A stretch of 48,023 nucleotides of DNA from UBA6398 sp963644855 (GTDB taxonomy: Bacteria; Bacteroidota; Bacteroidia; Bacteroidales; Bacteroidaceae), in the NCBI GenBank assembly GCA_963644855.1, contig CAVIQL010000020.1, positions 1-48,023 of the forward strand. Reading direction: 5' to 3'. The notes beneath the pieces were generated by a model that searched no databases, was not told the origin of the DNA, and saw only the letters and a list, made by a program, of their open reading frames with translations. Below are positions 7,369 through 16,106 of this stretch, piece by piece (positions within the stretch are counted from its first letter, which is position 1; each line of letters opens with the position of its first letter). The position numbers and the translations under genes were made by a program.

Positions 7369-10314
7369 ATGAACATACGCCTAAATAAAGTTATTAGAGA
7401 ATTGAATGTGGGGATAGACACGATAGTGGCTTATCTTCACGAAAAAGGTGTGGATATTAAAGCCGATCCAAATGAAAAGATCGACGATGAGCAATATGCC
7501 ATACTGAAGAAAAAGTTTGGCGCTGACAAGGATTTGCGCAAGGAGGCAGATAAACTGCTTTCGGGCTATCAGGCGTCGAAAGTAAAGAATGCAAAGGACA
7601 AAAAGAATGTTGCTGCAGCAAAGCCGCAGGTTATCAAAACCGAAGTACCGCAGAGTATGCGACCAGGCATGAAAGTTGTAGGACATATCGACCTTGATGC
7701 ACCTGCTACCAAACCTGTGCAGACACCAATAGTTTCTCAGCAAAATGACAATCCACTTGGTGGAAACGATAAGCCTTCTTATCCCCAAAAGGAGGCTTAT
7801 GAAAAACTGCAGTCGCAACCTACTAAAACAGAGGTTCCGACAACTCCTGCTCCTAAGCCAGAAGAAAAGAAAGATGTTGTAAAACCCGCGGTGGAGAAAC
7901 CTGCCGTTACTGCAACTCAGGTGAAACCTGTGGAAAAGCCGGTGGAAGTTAAGCCAGTAAAGGCTTCAGAAAATCCTCAGGCAAAAGAAACTCCAAAGAA
8001 AACCGCCGATTCTATTGGAACCGTAGAGAAAGATGGACTTTTCCACCTTCACCCAACTGTAGAATTGGCTACGCCCAAGGTTCTCGGCACAATAGATCTT
8101 TCTACAATCAATCCTAATACTCGTCCCAAGAAGAAATCGAAGGAAGAAAAACGTCGCGAGCGCGAAGAAAAGAATAATACTTCACAAAACAACCAGCGTC
8201 ATAAGCGCAACCGCATAGGGCAGGAACGCGTTGACGTGAATGCTGTGGGACAACAGATAGGTAATAACGGCGGAAATCGTAATGGTGGAAATAACAACAA
8301 TAATAACAACAACGATAACCGCAATCGCAATAATAACAACAATAACAAAAACAACGATCCTCGCCGCCAGAAGAATAAACCGCGTAAGGTTCAGCCATTA
8401 AAGCCCGAAGTTTCGGACGAAGACGTAGCAAAGCAGGTGCGCGAAACACTTGCACGTCTTACAAATAAGAGCCGCGGAAGCAAGGGCGCAAAATATCGTC
8501 GCGAAAAGCGTGAAAATGCACGCGAAGTGGCGGAACAAGCAGCATCATTAGAGGCAAAGGAAAGCAAAATTCTTAAACTCACCGAATTTGTTACGGCAAA
8601 CGAACTTGCAGCTATGATGAATGTTCCGGTAACTCAGATTATCGCTACGTGCATGAGCATTGGTATTATGGTGAGTATTAACCAGCGACTTGATGCAGAG
8701 ACTATCGATATCGTAGCAGAGGAGTTCGGGTTCAAAACAGAGTATGTCAGCGCAGATGTAACCGAGGCTGTAACCGAGGAAGCCGACAATGAAGAAGATC
8801 TTGAGCCTCGTGCACCGATTGTAACTGTAATGGGACACGTAGACCATGGTAAAACTTCATTGCTCGACTACATTCGCAAGTCAAACGTTATTGCCGGTGA
8901 GGCAGGAGGTATTACCCAGCATATTGGAGCTTATAATGTGAAACTCGAAAACGGCAGACACATCACGTTCCTTGATACTCCTGGACACGAAGCGTTTACT
9001 GCCATGCGTGCACGCGGTGCGCAGGTTACAGACGTTGCCATTATAATAATTGCAGCCGACGACGGAATAATGCCACAGACTAAAGAGGCAATCAGCCATG
9101 CTGTTGCAGCAAATGTTCCAATGGTGTTTGCAATTAACAAGATAGATAAGCCGGGAGCAAATCCTGACAAAATAAAAGAAGCCTTGGCTGGTATGAACTA
9201 TCTCGTAGAAGATTGGGGCGGTAAATATCAGAGCCAAGATATATCAGCAAAGAAAGGCGAGGGAGTAAAAGAACTTCTCGACAAAGTGCTTCTCGAAGCG
9301 GATATGCTCGATTTGAAGGCTAATCCCAACCGCAAAGCTACTGGTACAATCATAGAATCTTCACTCGATCGCGGACGTGGATATGTGGCTACCGTACTTG
9401 TGAGCAACGGAACATTGAAGATTGGCGATGTGATGCTTGCAGGAACAAACTATGGACGTGTAAAAGCACTTTTCAACGAGCGCGACCAACGCATCGACAA
9501 AGTTGGTCCTGCAGGAGCGGCTACTGTGTTAGGTCTCAATGGTGCTCCGCAGGCTGGTGATGCTTTCCATGTGATGGATACGGAGCAGGAAGTACGTGAA
9601 ATAGCTACCAAACGCGAACAGTTGCAACGTGAGCAGGCTTTGCGTGCACACTCTGTATTGTCGCTCGATGAAATCGGACGTCGTATAGCACGTGGTGGAA
9701 CCAAGGAACTTAATATTGTGGTCAAAGGTGATGTTGACGGTTCGGTAGAGGCATTGAGCGATTCTCTTGAAAAACTTTCAACCGAGAAAATCAAGGTTAA
9801 TGTAATTCTTAAGAGTGTCGGTCAAATTTCAGAGAACGATGTATCACTTGCAGCCGCTTCTCAGGCCATTATCATTGGTTTCCAGGTTCGCCCGAGTGCA
9901 CTTGCCAAAAAGCAAGCCGATCAGCAAGGCGTTGAAATACGTCTCTATTCCATTATATACGATGCAATTGGTGAGGTTAAACTTGCAATGGAGGGTATGC
10001 TCGAGCCTGTTGTGAAAGAGGAGGTAACTGCTACTATCGAAGTGCGTCAGGTATTCCACATCAGCAAGGTTGGTTTCGTTGCCGGCGCATTTGTGAGCGA
10101 AGGAAAGGTTAGCCGCACCGACAAGGCACGTCTTATTCGCGATGGTATCGTAATTCAAACTGCCAATATCGCAGCTCTTAAACGTTTCAAAGATGATGTG
10201 AAAGAAGTTGCGGCAAACTTTGAATGTGGTATCAGTCTTGCTAATTGCAACGACATAAAGGAAGGCGACATTATCGAAACATTCAAGCAGGTTGAAGTAA
10301 AAGCCACGCTTTGA
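7369..10314 (+). CDS. infB: Translation initiation factor IF-2
   Basis: GTPase that delivers fMet-tRNA to the 30S subunit and promotes subunit joining. N-terminal IF2_N-like segment (LNKVIRELNVGIDTIVAYLHEKG), then a long low-complexity linker, then a second IF2_N domain (VTANELAAMMNVPVTQII). The G domain has GHVDHGKT at 489-496, DTPGHE, and NKID at 590-593; domains II-IV follow. 981 residues, long mainly through the linker. That linker includes a run of Asn-rich codons (AAC/AAT) between about 8236 and 8357 and a Pro/Lys/Val-rich stretch before it. Central gene of the transcription-translation operon. Confidence 0.97.
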   Translation: MNIRLNKVIRELNVGIDTIVAYLHEKGVDIKADPNEKIDDEQYAILKKKFGADKDLRKEADKLLSGYQASKVKNAKDKKNVAAAKPQVIKTEVPQSMRPGMKVVGHIDLDAPATKPVQTPIVSQQNDNPLGGNDKPSYPQKEAYEKLQSQPTKTEVPTTPAPKPEEKKDVVKPAVEKPAVTATQVKPVEKPVEVKPVKASENPQAKETPKKTADSIGTVEKDGLFHLHPTVELATPKVLGTIDLSTINPNTRPKKKSKEEKRREREEKNNTSQNNQRHKRNRIGQERVDVNAVGQQIGNNGGNRNGGNNNNNNNNDNRNRNNNNNNKNNDPRRQKNKPRKVQPLKPEVSDEDVAKQVRETLARLTNKSRGSKGAKYRREKRENAREVAEQAASLEAKESKILKLTEFVTANELAAMMNVPVTQIIATCMSIGIMVSINQRLDAETIDIVAEEFGFKTEYVSADVTEAVTEEADNEEDLEPRAPIVTVMGHVDHGKTSLLDYIRKSNVIAGEAGGITQHIGAYNVKLENGRHITFLDTPGHEAFTAMRARGAQVTDVAIIIIAADDGIMPQTKEAISHAVAANVPMVFAINKIDKPGANPDKIKEALAGMNYLVEDWGGKYQSQDISAKKGEGVKELLDKVLLEADMLDLKANPNRKATGTIIESSLDRGRGYVATVLVSNGTLKIGDVMLAGTNYGRVKALFNERDQRIDKVGPAGAATVLGLNGAPQAGDAFHVMDTEQEVREIATKREQLQREQALRAHSVLSLDEIGRRIARGGTKELNIVVKGDVDGSVEALSDSLEKLSTEKIKVNVILKSVGQISENDVSLAAASQAIIIGFQVRPSALAKKQADQQGVEIRLYSIIYDAIGEVKLAMEGMLEPVVKEEVTATIEVRQVFHISKVGFVAGAFVSEGKVSRTDKARLIRDGIVIQTANIAALKRFKDDVKEVAANFECGISLANCNDIKEGDIIETFKQVEVKATL

Positions 10315-10327
10315 AATTGACATAAAT

Positions 10328-10861
10328 ATGCCTCTGATAGATTTTGTAATACTTTTGCTCGTTATTTGGGCACTATATAAAGGCTGGCGACAGGGCTTTC
10401 TCAAGGAAATTATTTCCATGATAGGCTTTGTTGTCGGACTTTTCGTTGCCGCAGGTTTATATTCGGCTTTCGGTGAATTTCTTGCCCCGCGTTTCGGCAC
10501 TTCGCCCACTATTGCCAACATAATAGCTTTTCTTGTGTTGTGGATAGTGGTTCCCATAGCTTTGGGCTTGGTTGCAAACTTACTGACCAAGGCTTTGAAA
10601 GGCATGAAATTGGGTATGCCCAACAGTGTACTTGGTGCTGTGGTGAGTTTGCTTAAATATCTTGTGCTCATGAGTTGTGTGTTCAACGTAATGAGCTTTC
10701 TCGGTATTGTTAGCCAGGCAAAGGCGGAAGAATCGTTCTTTTATGAGCCGGTGAAAAACAGCCTTGGCAACGCTTTCAAAGCATATCGCGAGAGTCATGC
10801 CGAAGATTCTTCTGTGCAAGACCAAGATTCGGTGTACGTAAGCGGAGACAGTTTACAATAA
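10328..10861 (+). CDS. CvpA family inner-membrane protein
   Basis: Colicin V production protein (CvpA) family: small membrane protein of poorly defined role, linked elsewhere to envelope homeostasis. Four hydrophobic segments are visible: IDFVILLLVIWALYKGW, IISMIGFVVGLFVAAGL, IANIIAFLVLWIVVPIALGL and LGAVVSLLKYLVLMSCVF. A charged C-terminal tail (AEDSSVQDQDSVY) follows. The early WALYKGWRQGFLKE is typical of the family. 177 residues. It starts 13 nt after infB and is probably cotranscribed. Confidence 0.88.
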   Translation: MPLIDFVILLLVIWALYKGWRQGFLKEIISMIGFVVGLFVAAGLYSAFGEFLAPRFGTSPTIANIIAFLVLWIVVPIALGLVANLLTKALKGMKLGMPNSVLGAVVSLLKYLVLMSCVFNVMSFLGIVSQAKAEESFFYEPVKNSLGNAFKAYRESHAEDSSVQDQDSVYVSGDSLQ

Positions 10862-10911
10862 AACGAGGCAGAGCGGCAAGCATATGCTTTGTCGTTACTG
10901 CACAGTGCCAC

Positions 10912-10941
10912 AGTGCGGAGGATTATATCGTGCTCCGCACT
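10912..10941 (+). promoter_or_regulatory. Hairpin in the cvpA-sufB spacer
   Basis: Perfect 9-bp inverted repeat AGTGCGGAG / CTCCGCACT with a 12-nt loop, ending 13 nt before the sufB ATG. No T-tract follows, so it is more likely an attenuator-like or mRNA-processing structure than a terminator. Confidence 0.5.
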
Positions 10942-10954
10942 AATCGTAACTTAT

Positions 10955-12436
10955 ATGATGGAGAAAAATACTGACAATATATCTGCAAGTCCTATTGCTG
11001 ACGAAGGGAAAAACGCATTTGTGCGTAGCGTGGCGGACAAAAAGTATGAATATGGCTTCACTACGGAGATTCATACCGATGTTATTCCTGTGGGATTGAA
11101 TGAAGACGTGGTGCGCACCATTTCGGCAAGAAAAGGCGAGCCCGAATGGCTATTGGATTTCCGATTGAAGGCTTTACGTTATTGGCAGACGCTCAAACAG
11201 CCCGCATGGGGCCATGTGCATCTTCCGGAGATTGACTACCAAGCGATTTCCTATTATGCTCAGCCCAAGACGCACGACCAGAAGAAGGAACTCGACCCGG
11301 AACTTGTGAAAACATTCGACAAGTTGGGCATTCCGCTCGAAGAACGTTTGGCACTTGGCGGGGTTGCTGTTGACGCTATTATGGACTCTGTGTCGGTAAA
11401 GACTACTTTTCGCGAGAAATTGCAGGAACTTGGCGTTATATTCTGTTCTATTGGCGAGGCGGTCAAGACTTATCCCGAACTTGTGAGACAGTATCTCGGC
11501 ACGGTGGTTCCTTATCGCGACAACTTCTATGCAGCGCTCAATAGCGCGGTATTTTCCGACGGCTCGTTTGTATATATTCCCAAGGGTGTGCGCTGTCCCA
11601 TGGAACTTTCATCGTATTTCCGCATCAATGCACGCAACACTGGTCAGTTTGAACGCACGCTTATTGTGTGTGATGACGAAGGTTACGTGTCTTATCTCGA
11701 AGGTTGTACGGCGCCAATGCGCGACGAGAACCAATTGCATGCGGCAATAGTGGAGATTATTGTCAACAACGATGCCGAGGTAAAGTATTCCACAGTGCAG
11801 AACTGGTATCCCGGCAACGCCGAAGGCAAGGGGGGAGTGTATAATCTCGTAACCAAACGTGGTGCACTGCGTGGGAGAAATAGCAAACTCTCGTGGACAC
11901 AAGTCGAAACAGGCTCGGCAATCACATGGAAATACCCTTCGTGCATTTTAAAAGGGGACAATTCTCAGGCAGAATTTTATAGTGTAGCTGTAACCAACAA
12001 CTATCAGGAGGCCGATACGGGTACGAAAATGGTGCATCTTGGCAAGAATACGCGCAGCACTATTATAAGCAAAGGTATTTCGGCAGGCAAAAGCCAGAAT
12101 TCCTATCGCGGGCTTGTGAAAGTAGGTAAGAATGCCGACAAGGCACGCAACTATAGTTCTTGCGACTCTCTTTTGCTTTCGCCCACATGTGGCGCACATA
12201 CATTTCCATACCTTGATGTCCACAACAATACGGCTGTTGTGGAGCACGAAGCTACTACTTCGAAAATCTCAGAGGAACAAATGTTTTATTGCGCCTCGCG
12301 CGGTATCGACCCCGAGACTGCTGCCGGACTTATCGTAAACGGCTATGCAAAAAATGTGCTCGACAAGCTCCCGATGGAGTTTGCCGTAGAAGCGCGCAAG
12401 TTGCTATCGGTTTCGTTGGAAGGCGCTGTGGGATAA
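10955..12436 (+). CDS. sufB: Fe-S cluster assembly scaffold protein SufB
   Basis: SufB is the scaffold subunit of the SufBC2D complex that builds Fe-S clusters. The frame runs back to a TTG at 10889, but the ATG at 10955 (or 10958) lies just after the hairpin and gives a normal N-terminus (MMEKNTDNIS...). Hallmarks: PEWLLDFRLKALRYW, LGVIFCSIGEAV, YIPKGVRCPMELSSYFRIN, YLEGCTAPMRDENQLHAAIVEI, and the late CDSLLLSPTCGAHTFPYLDV with conserved Cys and EHEATTSKISEEQMFYCASRGID. 493 residues, full length. Unusually, sufC, sufD and sufS do not follow; a tandem repeat and a convergent gene do. Confidence 0.96.
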   Translation: MMEKNTDNISASPIADEGKNAFVRSVADKKYEYGFTTEIHTDVIPVGLNEDVVRTISARKGEPEWLLDFRLKALRYWQTLKQPAWGHVHLPEIDYQAISYYAQPKTHDQKKELDPELVKTFDKLGIPLEERLALGGVAVDAIMDSVSVKTTFREKLQELGVIFCSIGEAVKTYPELVRQYLGTVVPYRDNFYAALNSAVFSDGSFVYIPKGVRCPMELSSYFRINARNTGQFERTLIVCDDEGYVSYLEGCTAPMRDENQLHAAIVEIIVNNDAEVKYSTVQNWYPGNAEGKGGVYNLVTKRGALRGRNSKLSWTQVETGSAITWKYPSCILKGDNSQAEFYSVAVTNNYQEADTGTKMVHLGKNTRSTIISKGISAGKSQNSYRGLVKVGKNADKARNYSSCDSLLLSPTCGAHTFPYLDVHNNTAVVEHEATTSKISEEQMFYCASRGIDPETAAGLIVNGYAKNVLDKLPMEFAVEARKLLSVSLEGAVG

Positions 12437-12456
12437 CCAAGTAGTTTACAGAATTA

Positions 12457-12503
12457 AAAACAACAAGGCCTCGGATTTTTCCGGGGCTTCGTCGTTTGTT
12501 TCC
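12457..12503 (+). terminator. Intrinsic terminator after sufB
   Basis: GCCTCGG pairs with CCGGGGC (one wobble) around ATTTTT, flanked by an A-rich left arm (AAAAACAACAA) and a T-rich right arm (GTCGTTTGTTT). Confidence 0.65.
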
Positions 12504-12625
12504 ACTTCATTGTGCCAACTTCTGTGTGGGGCAAACCGTTTATGTGCAACACATTATCCTTCTATTCTCTCCTGCCTTTGCTTTGAAAATGAATTGACGT
12601 GCCACCAAAGGCACAATTACATCGC

Positions 12626-12804
12626 GGTGTCCTGGCAAAGAGACCGTGGTGTCCTGGCAAAGAGACCGTGGTGTCCTTGCAAAGAGACCGTGGTGTCTTG
12701 ACAAAGAGACCGTGGTGTCTTGACAAAGAGACCATGGTGTCTTGACGAAGAGACCATGGTGTCTTGACGAAGAGACCATGGTGTCTTGAGGGGGAAGGTC
12801 ATGG
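12626..12804. repeat. 22-bp tandem repeat array (seven units plus a decayed eighth)
   Basis: Units start at 12626, 12648, 12670, 12692, 12714, 12736 and 12758, with a diverged remnant at 12780-12804. The consensus is GGTGTCnTGnCAAAGAGACC plus two bases. Changes accumulate from left to right (CCTGGCAAAG, CTTGCAAAG, CTTGACAAAG, CTTGACGAAG), as expected for stepwise duplication. Each unit is itself weakly palindromic (GGTGTC...GAGACC). The period is not a multiple of three and no gene runs through it. Confidence 0.95.
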
Positions 12805-12896
12805 CGTATGAAATTATCCTATGATATATTGCCTTGCTTATACCAGATATTGCTTTGAATTGCAGGGGATTGTGCAGGGAAATGTAGGGCGGGGGA

Positions 12897-12933
12897 AAAC
12901 GAAAGTCAGACACCCTTTTGAGGCGTCTGACTT
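12897..12933 (-). terminator. Terminator of the iorA operon (after ACT gene)
   Basis: AAGTCAGAC / GTCTGACTT 9-bp stem, followed on the minus strand by TTTCGTTTTC. It ends the minus-strand operon. Confidence 0.7.
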
Positions 12934-12979
12934 ATGTGTGGGCACAAGACTGCGGGGCTGCCCGCCAGGCTTGGTTGGC

Positions 12980-13417
12980 TTAGGCTTCTGTGGCAAGTTG
13001 TTCGAGTCGTTCCTCGTCGATTGTTTCGATTTTGGAATTATTGATGGCTTGGGCTGCCTTTTCATTGTCGTCGGTACGGAAGATAATTACTCCGTGTCCT
13101 GCAACGAGGAAGGAATATAGGTATGTGATGCTCAAACCCTCGGAGGCGAGAATGGCGATAACGTCGGCTGCGCGGCCGGGAACATTGTCGATTTCAACGG
13201 CAAACACATCGGAGAGTGCCACAGCCACACCTGCGTCCTTCAACACTTGACATGCTTTTTGGGGTGTGCCACATATTATGCGGCATATGCCGTATTCCAC
13301 AGTGTCGGCGATATTCGAGGCGATAAGCGACACGCCTGCGTTTTTTAGAAGCTCCAATACTTGGAGCAGAGAGCCCGACTTATTTTCGATAAATACTGAT
13401 AATTGTCTTACTGTCAT
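12980..13417 (-). CDS. Tandem ACT-domain amino-acid-binding protein
   Basis: Two ACT domains make up nearly the whole 145 residues: about 1-68 (VRQLSVFIENKSGSLLQVLELLKNAGVSL) and about 70-140 (AVALSDVFAVEIDNVPGRAADVIAILASEGLSITYLY). ACT domains bind small ligands, often amino acids, and act as sensors. As the last gene of the operon, 12 nt after the aryl-CoA ligase gene, it may sense an aromatic amino acid or modulate the ligases. The ligand and partner are inferred from position only. No catalytic or DNA-binding domain is present. Confidence 0.85.
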   Translation of the reverse strand: MTVRQLSVFIENKSGSLLQVLELLKNAGVSLIASNIADTVEYGICRIICGTPQKACQVLKDAGVAVALSDVFAVEIDNVPGRAADVIAILASEGLSITYLYSFLVAGHGVIIFRTDDNEKAAQAINNSKIETIDEERLEQLATEA

Positions 13418-13429
13418 AATTTTATGGTA

Positions 13430-14740
13430 TTAATAGTGTTTTCTCAAATCTTTTACCCTCACAGCTTTTCCCTCGTTCTTGGGTAATGCTCCGCTCGGCA
13501 CGAGTTTTACTTTAGGCGTGAGCAATATCTCGTCTTTCAAGGCGTGGGCAATGTTTCGTGTGAGTGCTTCGAGCTTTCCGTAATCATCGGTGAAAAGTTG
13601 ATTCAACTCTACTTCTACCGTCATACTGTCGTTGCTTTCGAGAGTTTCGAGCGTAATGAGATAGTTTGGCGAGAGTTCCTGGAATTGCAAAAGCACTTGC
13701 TCAATCTGCATTGGGAATATGTTTACACCTTTGAGTATAATCATGTCGTCGCTACGCCCTTTCATGCGGTCGATACGCTTGTGATGCCGTCCGCATGGAC
13801 ATTCGCCGGGAATGATGCGCGTTAAGTCGCGTGTGCGGTAGCGTAGTAGCGGCATTGCTTCGCGGTTGAGCGTGGTGAGCACGAGTTCACCGATTTCTCC
13901 GTCGGGCACAGGCTCGAGTGTTTGCGGGTTTACAATTTCTACGATGTAGTTGTCTTCCCACACATGCATTCCGTTTTGTTCCTTACACTCGAATGCTACG
14001 CCCGGGCCGCACATTTCGGTCATTCCGAAACTGTTGTAGGCTTTCACCCCAAGGTTTTCCTCTATTCTGCGGCGTTGTTCCTCCGTATGAGGTTCGGCTC
14101 CGATGAGCAGAGTAGTGAGTTTTGTGTCGCGACGCGGGTCGATGCCCAATTCCTGCATCACCTCGTAAAGACGTGTGGCATAACTTGGTATTGCATGTAC
14201 TCCGGTGGTGCCGAAATCAGTGATGAACTTTATCTGGCGGCGCGTGTTTCCGGCAGCAGCAGGCACGGTGAGCATTCCCACACGCTCTGCGCCGTATTGC
14301 ATTCCCAGTCCGCCGGTAAACATTCCGTAGCCTGATGTGTTTTGAAACACATCGTTTGGGCGAAGTCCTACCATCCACATGCAGCGTGCCATAGCGTTTG
14401 CCCATTCGTCGATATCTTTCTTGGTGTGAAGCACAACGATGGGCGTACCTGTGGTTCCGCTCGAAGAATGTAGACGTATGCATTGTTCAAGTGGCACGGC
14501 AGCCATTCCAAACGGGTAGTTGTCGCGCAAATCCTGCTTGGTGGTAAACGGCAACCGCCTTATATCGTCGAGCGATTTGATGTCGTCGGGGGTCAATCCC
14601 ATTTCGTTGAAACGTTTACGGTAGAATGGCGAGCGGGTGCACCGTTCCACTGTGTCTTTGAGCCTTGTTAGTTGTAAGGCTTCTATCTCGGGACGGTCAA
14701 GAAGTTCCATCTCGGGATTGAAATAACTCGGGTAACTCAT
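13430..14740 (-). CDS. paaK: Phenylacetate-CoA ligase family protein (copy 1)
   Basis: Adenylate-forming enzyme that activates phenylacetate or a related aryl-acetate to its CoA thioester using ATP. Motifs: LPFTTKQDLRDNYPFG, the P-loop-like SSGTTGTPIVV, YNSFGMTEMCGPGVAFEC, LRYRTRDLT and the hinge RSDDMIILKGVNIFPMQIE, with the C-terminal catalytic Lys region near the end (PKNEGKAVRVKDL). Also an internal CPCGRHHKRI motif. 436 residues, full length. A paralog lies 42 nt upstream in the same operon, so the two ligases may differ in substrate (phenylacetate, indoleacetate or 4-hydroxyphenylacetate). Confidence 0.93.
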   Translation of the reverse strand: MSYPSYFNPEMELLDRPEIEALQLTRLKDTVERCTRSPFYRKRFNEMGLTPDDIKSLDDIRRLPFTTKQDLRDNYPFGMAAVPLEQCIRLHSSSGTTGTPIVVLHTKKDIDEWANAMARCMWMVGLRPNDVFQNTSGYGMFTGGLGMQYGAERVGMLTVPAAAGNTRRQIKFITDFGTTGVHAIPSYATRLYEVMQELGIDPRRDTKLTTLLIGAEPHTEEQRRRIEENLGVKAYNSFGMTEMCGPGVAFECKEQNGMHVWEDNYIVEIVNPQTLEPVPDGEIGELVLTTLNREAMPLLRYRTRDLTRIIPGECPCGRHHKRIDRMKGRSDDMIILKGVNIFPMQIEQVLLQFQELSPNYLITLETLESNDSMTVEVELNQLFTDDYGKLEALTRNIAHALKDEILLTPKVKLVPSGALPKNEGKAVRVKDLRKHY

Positions 14741-14782
14741 GGCATGTATCCTTGTTGCTTTTTAGAGTTTTGTTGTGCGCCT

Positions 14783-16093
14783 TTATTTGAGTGCACGTTT
14801 ATCTATTACGAATTTGCTCTTGCCCTGACTGCGCTCAATGGTGTTGGGGGCTTTGAGCTTTATTTTTGCACTTATGCTCAACACGCTTTTGAGTTTATGC
14901 TCGAGTTTTTTCTCGAGTGCTTCGAGCGGCGCAAGCGTATCGAATTTGTCGTTAAAGAATTCTTGGCGCACTTCTACCTGTACTTCCAACGTGTCGAGGT
15001 TGTTTACGCGGTCGACAACAAGGAGAAAACGCGGTGCGAACTCTTCGGTGCTGAGAATAACGCTTTCAACTTGTGAAGGAAAGACGTTGATTCCGCGAAT
15101 TATAAGCATGTCATCGCTGCGTCCTACAATGCGTGTCATTTTTACATTGGTTCTGCCACACGAACATTTGTCGTGAACGAGCGAGCATAGGTCTTTTGTG
15201 CGATAGCGAAGCAACGGCATTCCCTCTTTTGTGAGTGTGGTGAAAACAAGTTCGCCTGTTTCACCATCGGCAAGGTTTTCAAGTGTGTTAGGATCGATTA
15301 TTTCGGGATAGAAATGGTCTTCGTTAATATGCGAACCGTTTTGTTCCTGACATTCATAGCTCACACACGGTCCCATAATCTCACTGAGACCATATAAATT
15401 GTATCCTTTCAATCCCAAACGGCTTTCGATTTCCTTACGCATGTTCTCTGTCCATGGCTCAGCCCCGAAAGCTCCGATTTTGAGGTTTATGTCGTCTTTG
15501 CTTATGCCCAGGCGATCCATTGTCTCTGATAGATACAACGCGTAAGAGGGCGTGCAGGCAATTCCAGTAATACCCAGATCGCGAATAAGCCTCACGTGTT
15601 TCTCGCTATTGCCTGTGGAGGTGGGAACAACAGATGCTCCGAGGTTTTCAACCCCATAGTGTGCTCCAAGACCGCCTGTGAACAAACCATATCCGTATGC
15701 TACAGAAAAAATATCGTCGCGCGTTACGCCGTAAGCCGACAAGCAGCGGGTCATACACTCGCTCCAAATGCCGATATCCTTGCGGGTGTATCCTACGATA
15801 GTCGGATTTCCGGTAGTGCCCGATGATGCGTGAATGCGAATGATTTCGCTTTGCGGCGCGGCTTGAAGTTTGAACGGATAATTGTCTCGTAAATCCTGTT
15901 TGGTAGTGAATGGTAGTTTTTTTATGTCCTCAATAGTTTGAATATCATCGGGACGAATGTCCATTTCTTGCAATTTGTTGCGATAAAAAGGGACGTTGTG
16001 GTAAACATATTCTACTATTTTGTGAAGACGTTTGCCTTGCAGAGCGCTCATCTCGTCGCGGCTCATGCATTCTTTATTGGGATTCCAAATCAT
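14783..16093 (-). CDS. paaK: Phenylacetate-CoA ligase family protein (copy 2)
   Basis: Second aryl-acetate:CoA ligase of the operon, clearly paralogous to the downstream copy: LPFTTKQDLRDNYPFK, ASSGTTGNPTIVGYT, YNLYGLSEIMGPCVSYEC, LRYRTKDLC, the CSCGR motif and RSDDMLIIRGINVFPSQVE. The frame extends upstream to 16162, but that would overlap the aminotransferase gene; the ATG at 16093 starts MIWNPNKECMSRDEM and leaves a 13-nt gap. 436 residues. It probably makes an aryl-acetyl-CoA that IorAB carboxylates reductively to an aryl-pyruvate, or it works in the catabolic direction. Confidence 0.93.
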   Translation of the reverse strand: MIWNPNKECMSRDEMSALQGKRLHKIVEYVYHNVPFYRNKLQEMDIRPDDIQTIEDIKKLPFTTKQDLRDNYPFKLQAAPQSEIIRIHASSGTTGNPTIVGYTRKDIGIWSECMTRCLSAYGVTRDDIFSVAYGYGLFTGGLGAHYGVENLGASVVPTSTGNSEKHVRLIRDLGITGIACTPSYALYLSETMDRLGISKDDINLKIGAFGAEPWTENMRKEIESRLGLKGYNLYGLSEIMGPCVSYECQEQNGSHINEDHFYPEIIDPNTLENLADGETGELVFTTLTKEGMPLLRYRTKDLCSLVHDKCSCGRTNVKMTRIVGRSDDMLIIRGINVFPSQVESVILSTEEFAPRFLLVVDRVNNLDTLEVQVEVRQEFFNDKFDTLAPLEALEKKLEHKLKSVLSISAKIKLKAPNTIERSQGKSKFVIDKRALK

Positions 16094-16106
16094 TGTGTTC
16101 TTATGG

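Noticed and set aside
12540..12913. Repetitive peptides (RHHGLF / TPWSLCQD) on the minus strand
   Set aside because: They are translations of the 22-bp tandem repeat in several frames. The period is not a multiple of three and no ribosome site or family match supports a gene.
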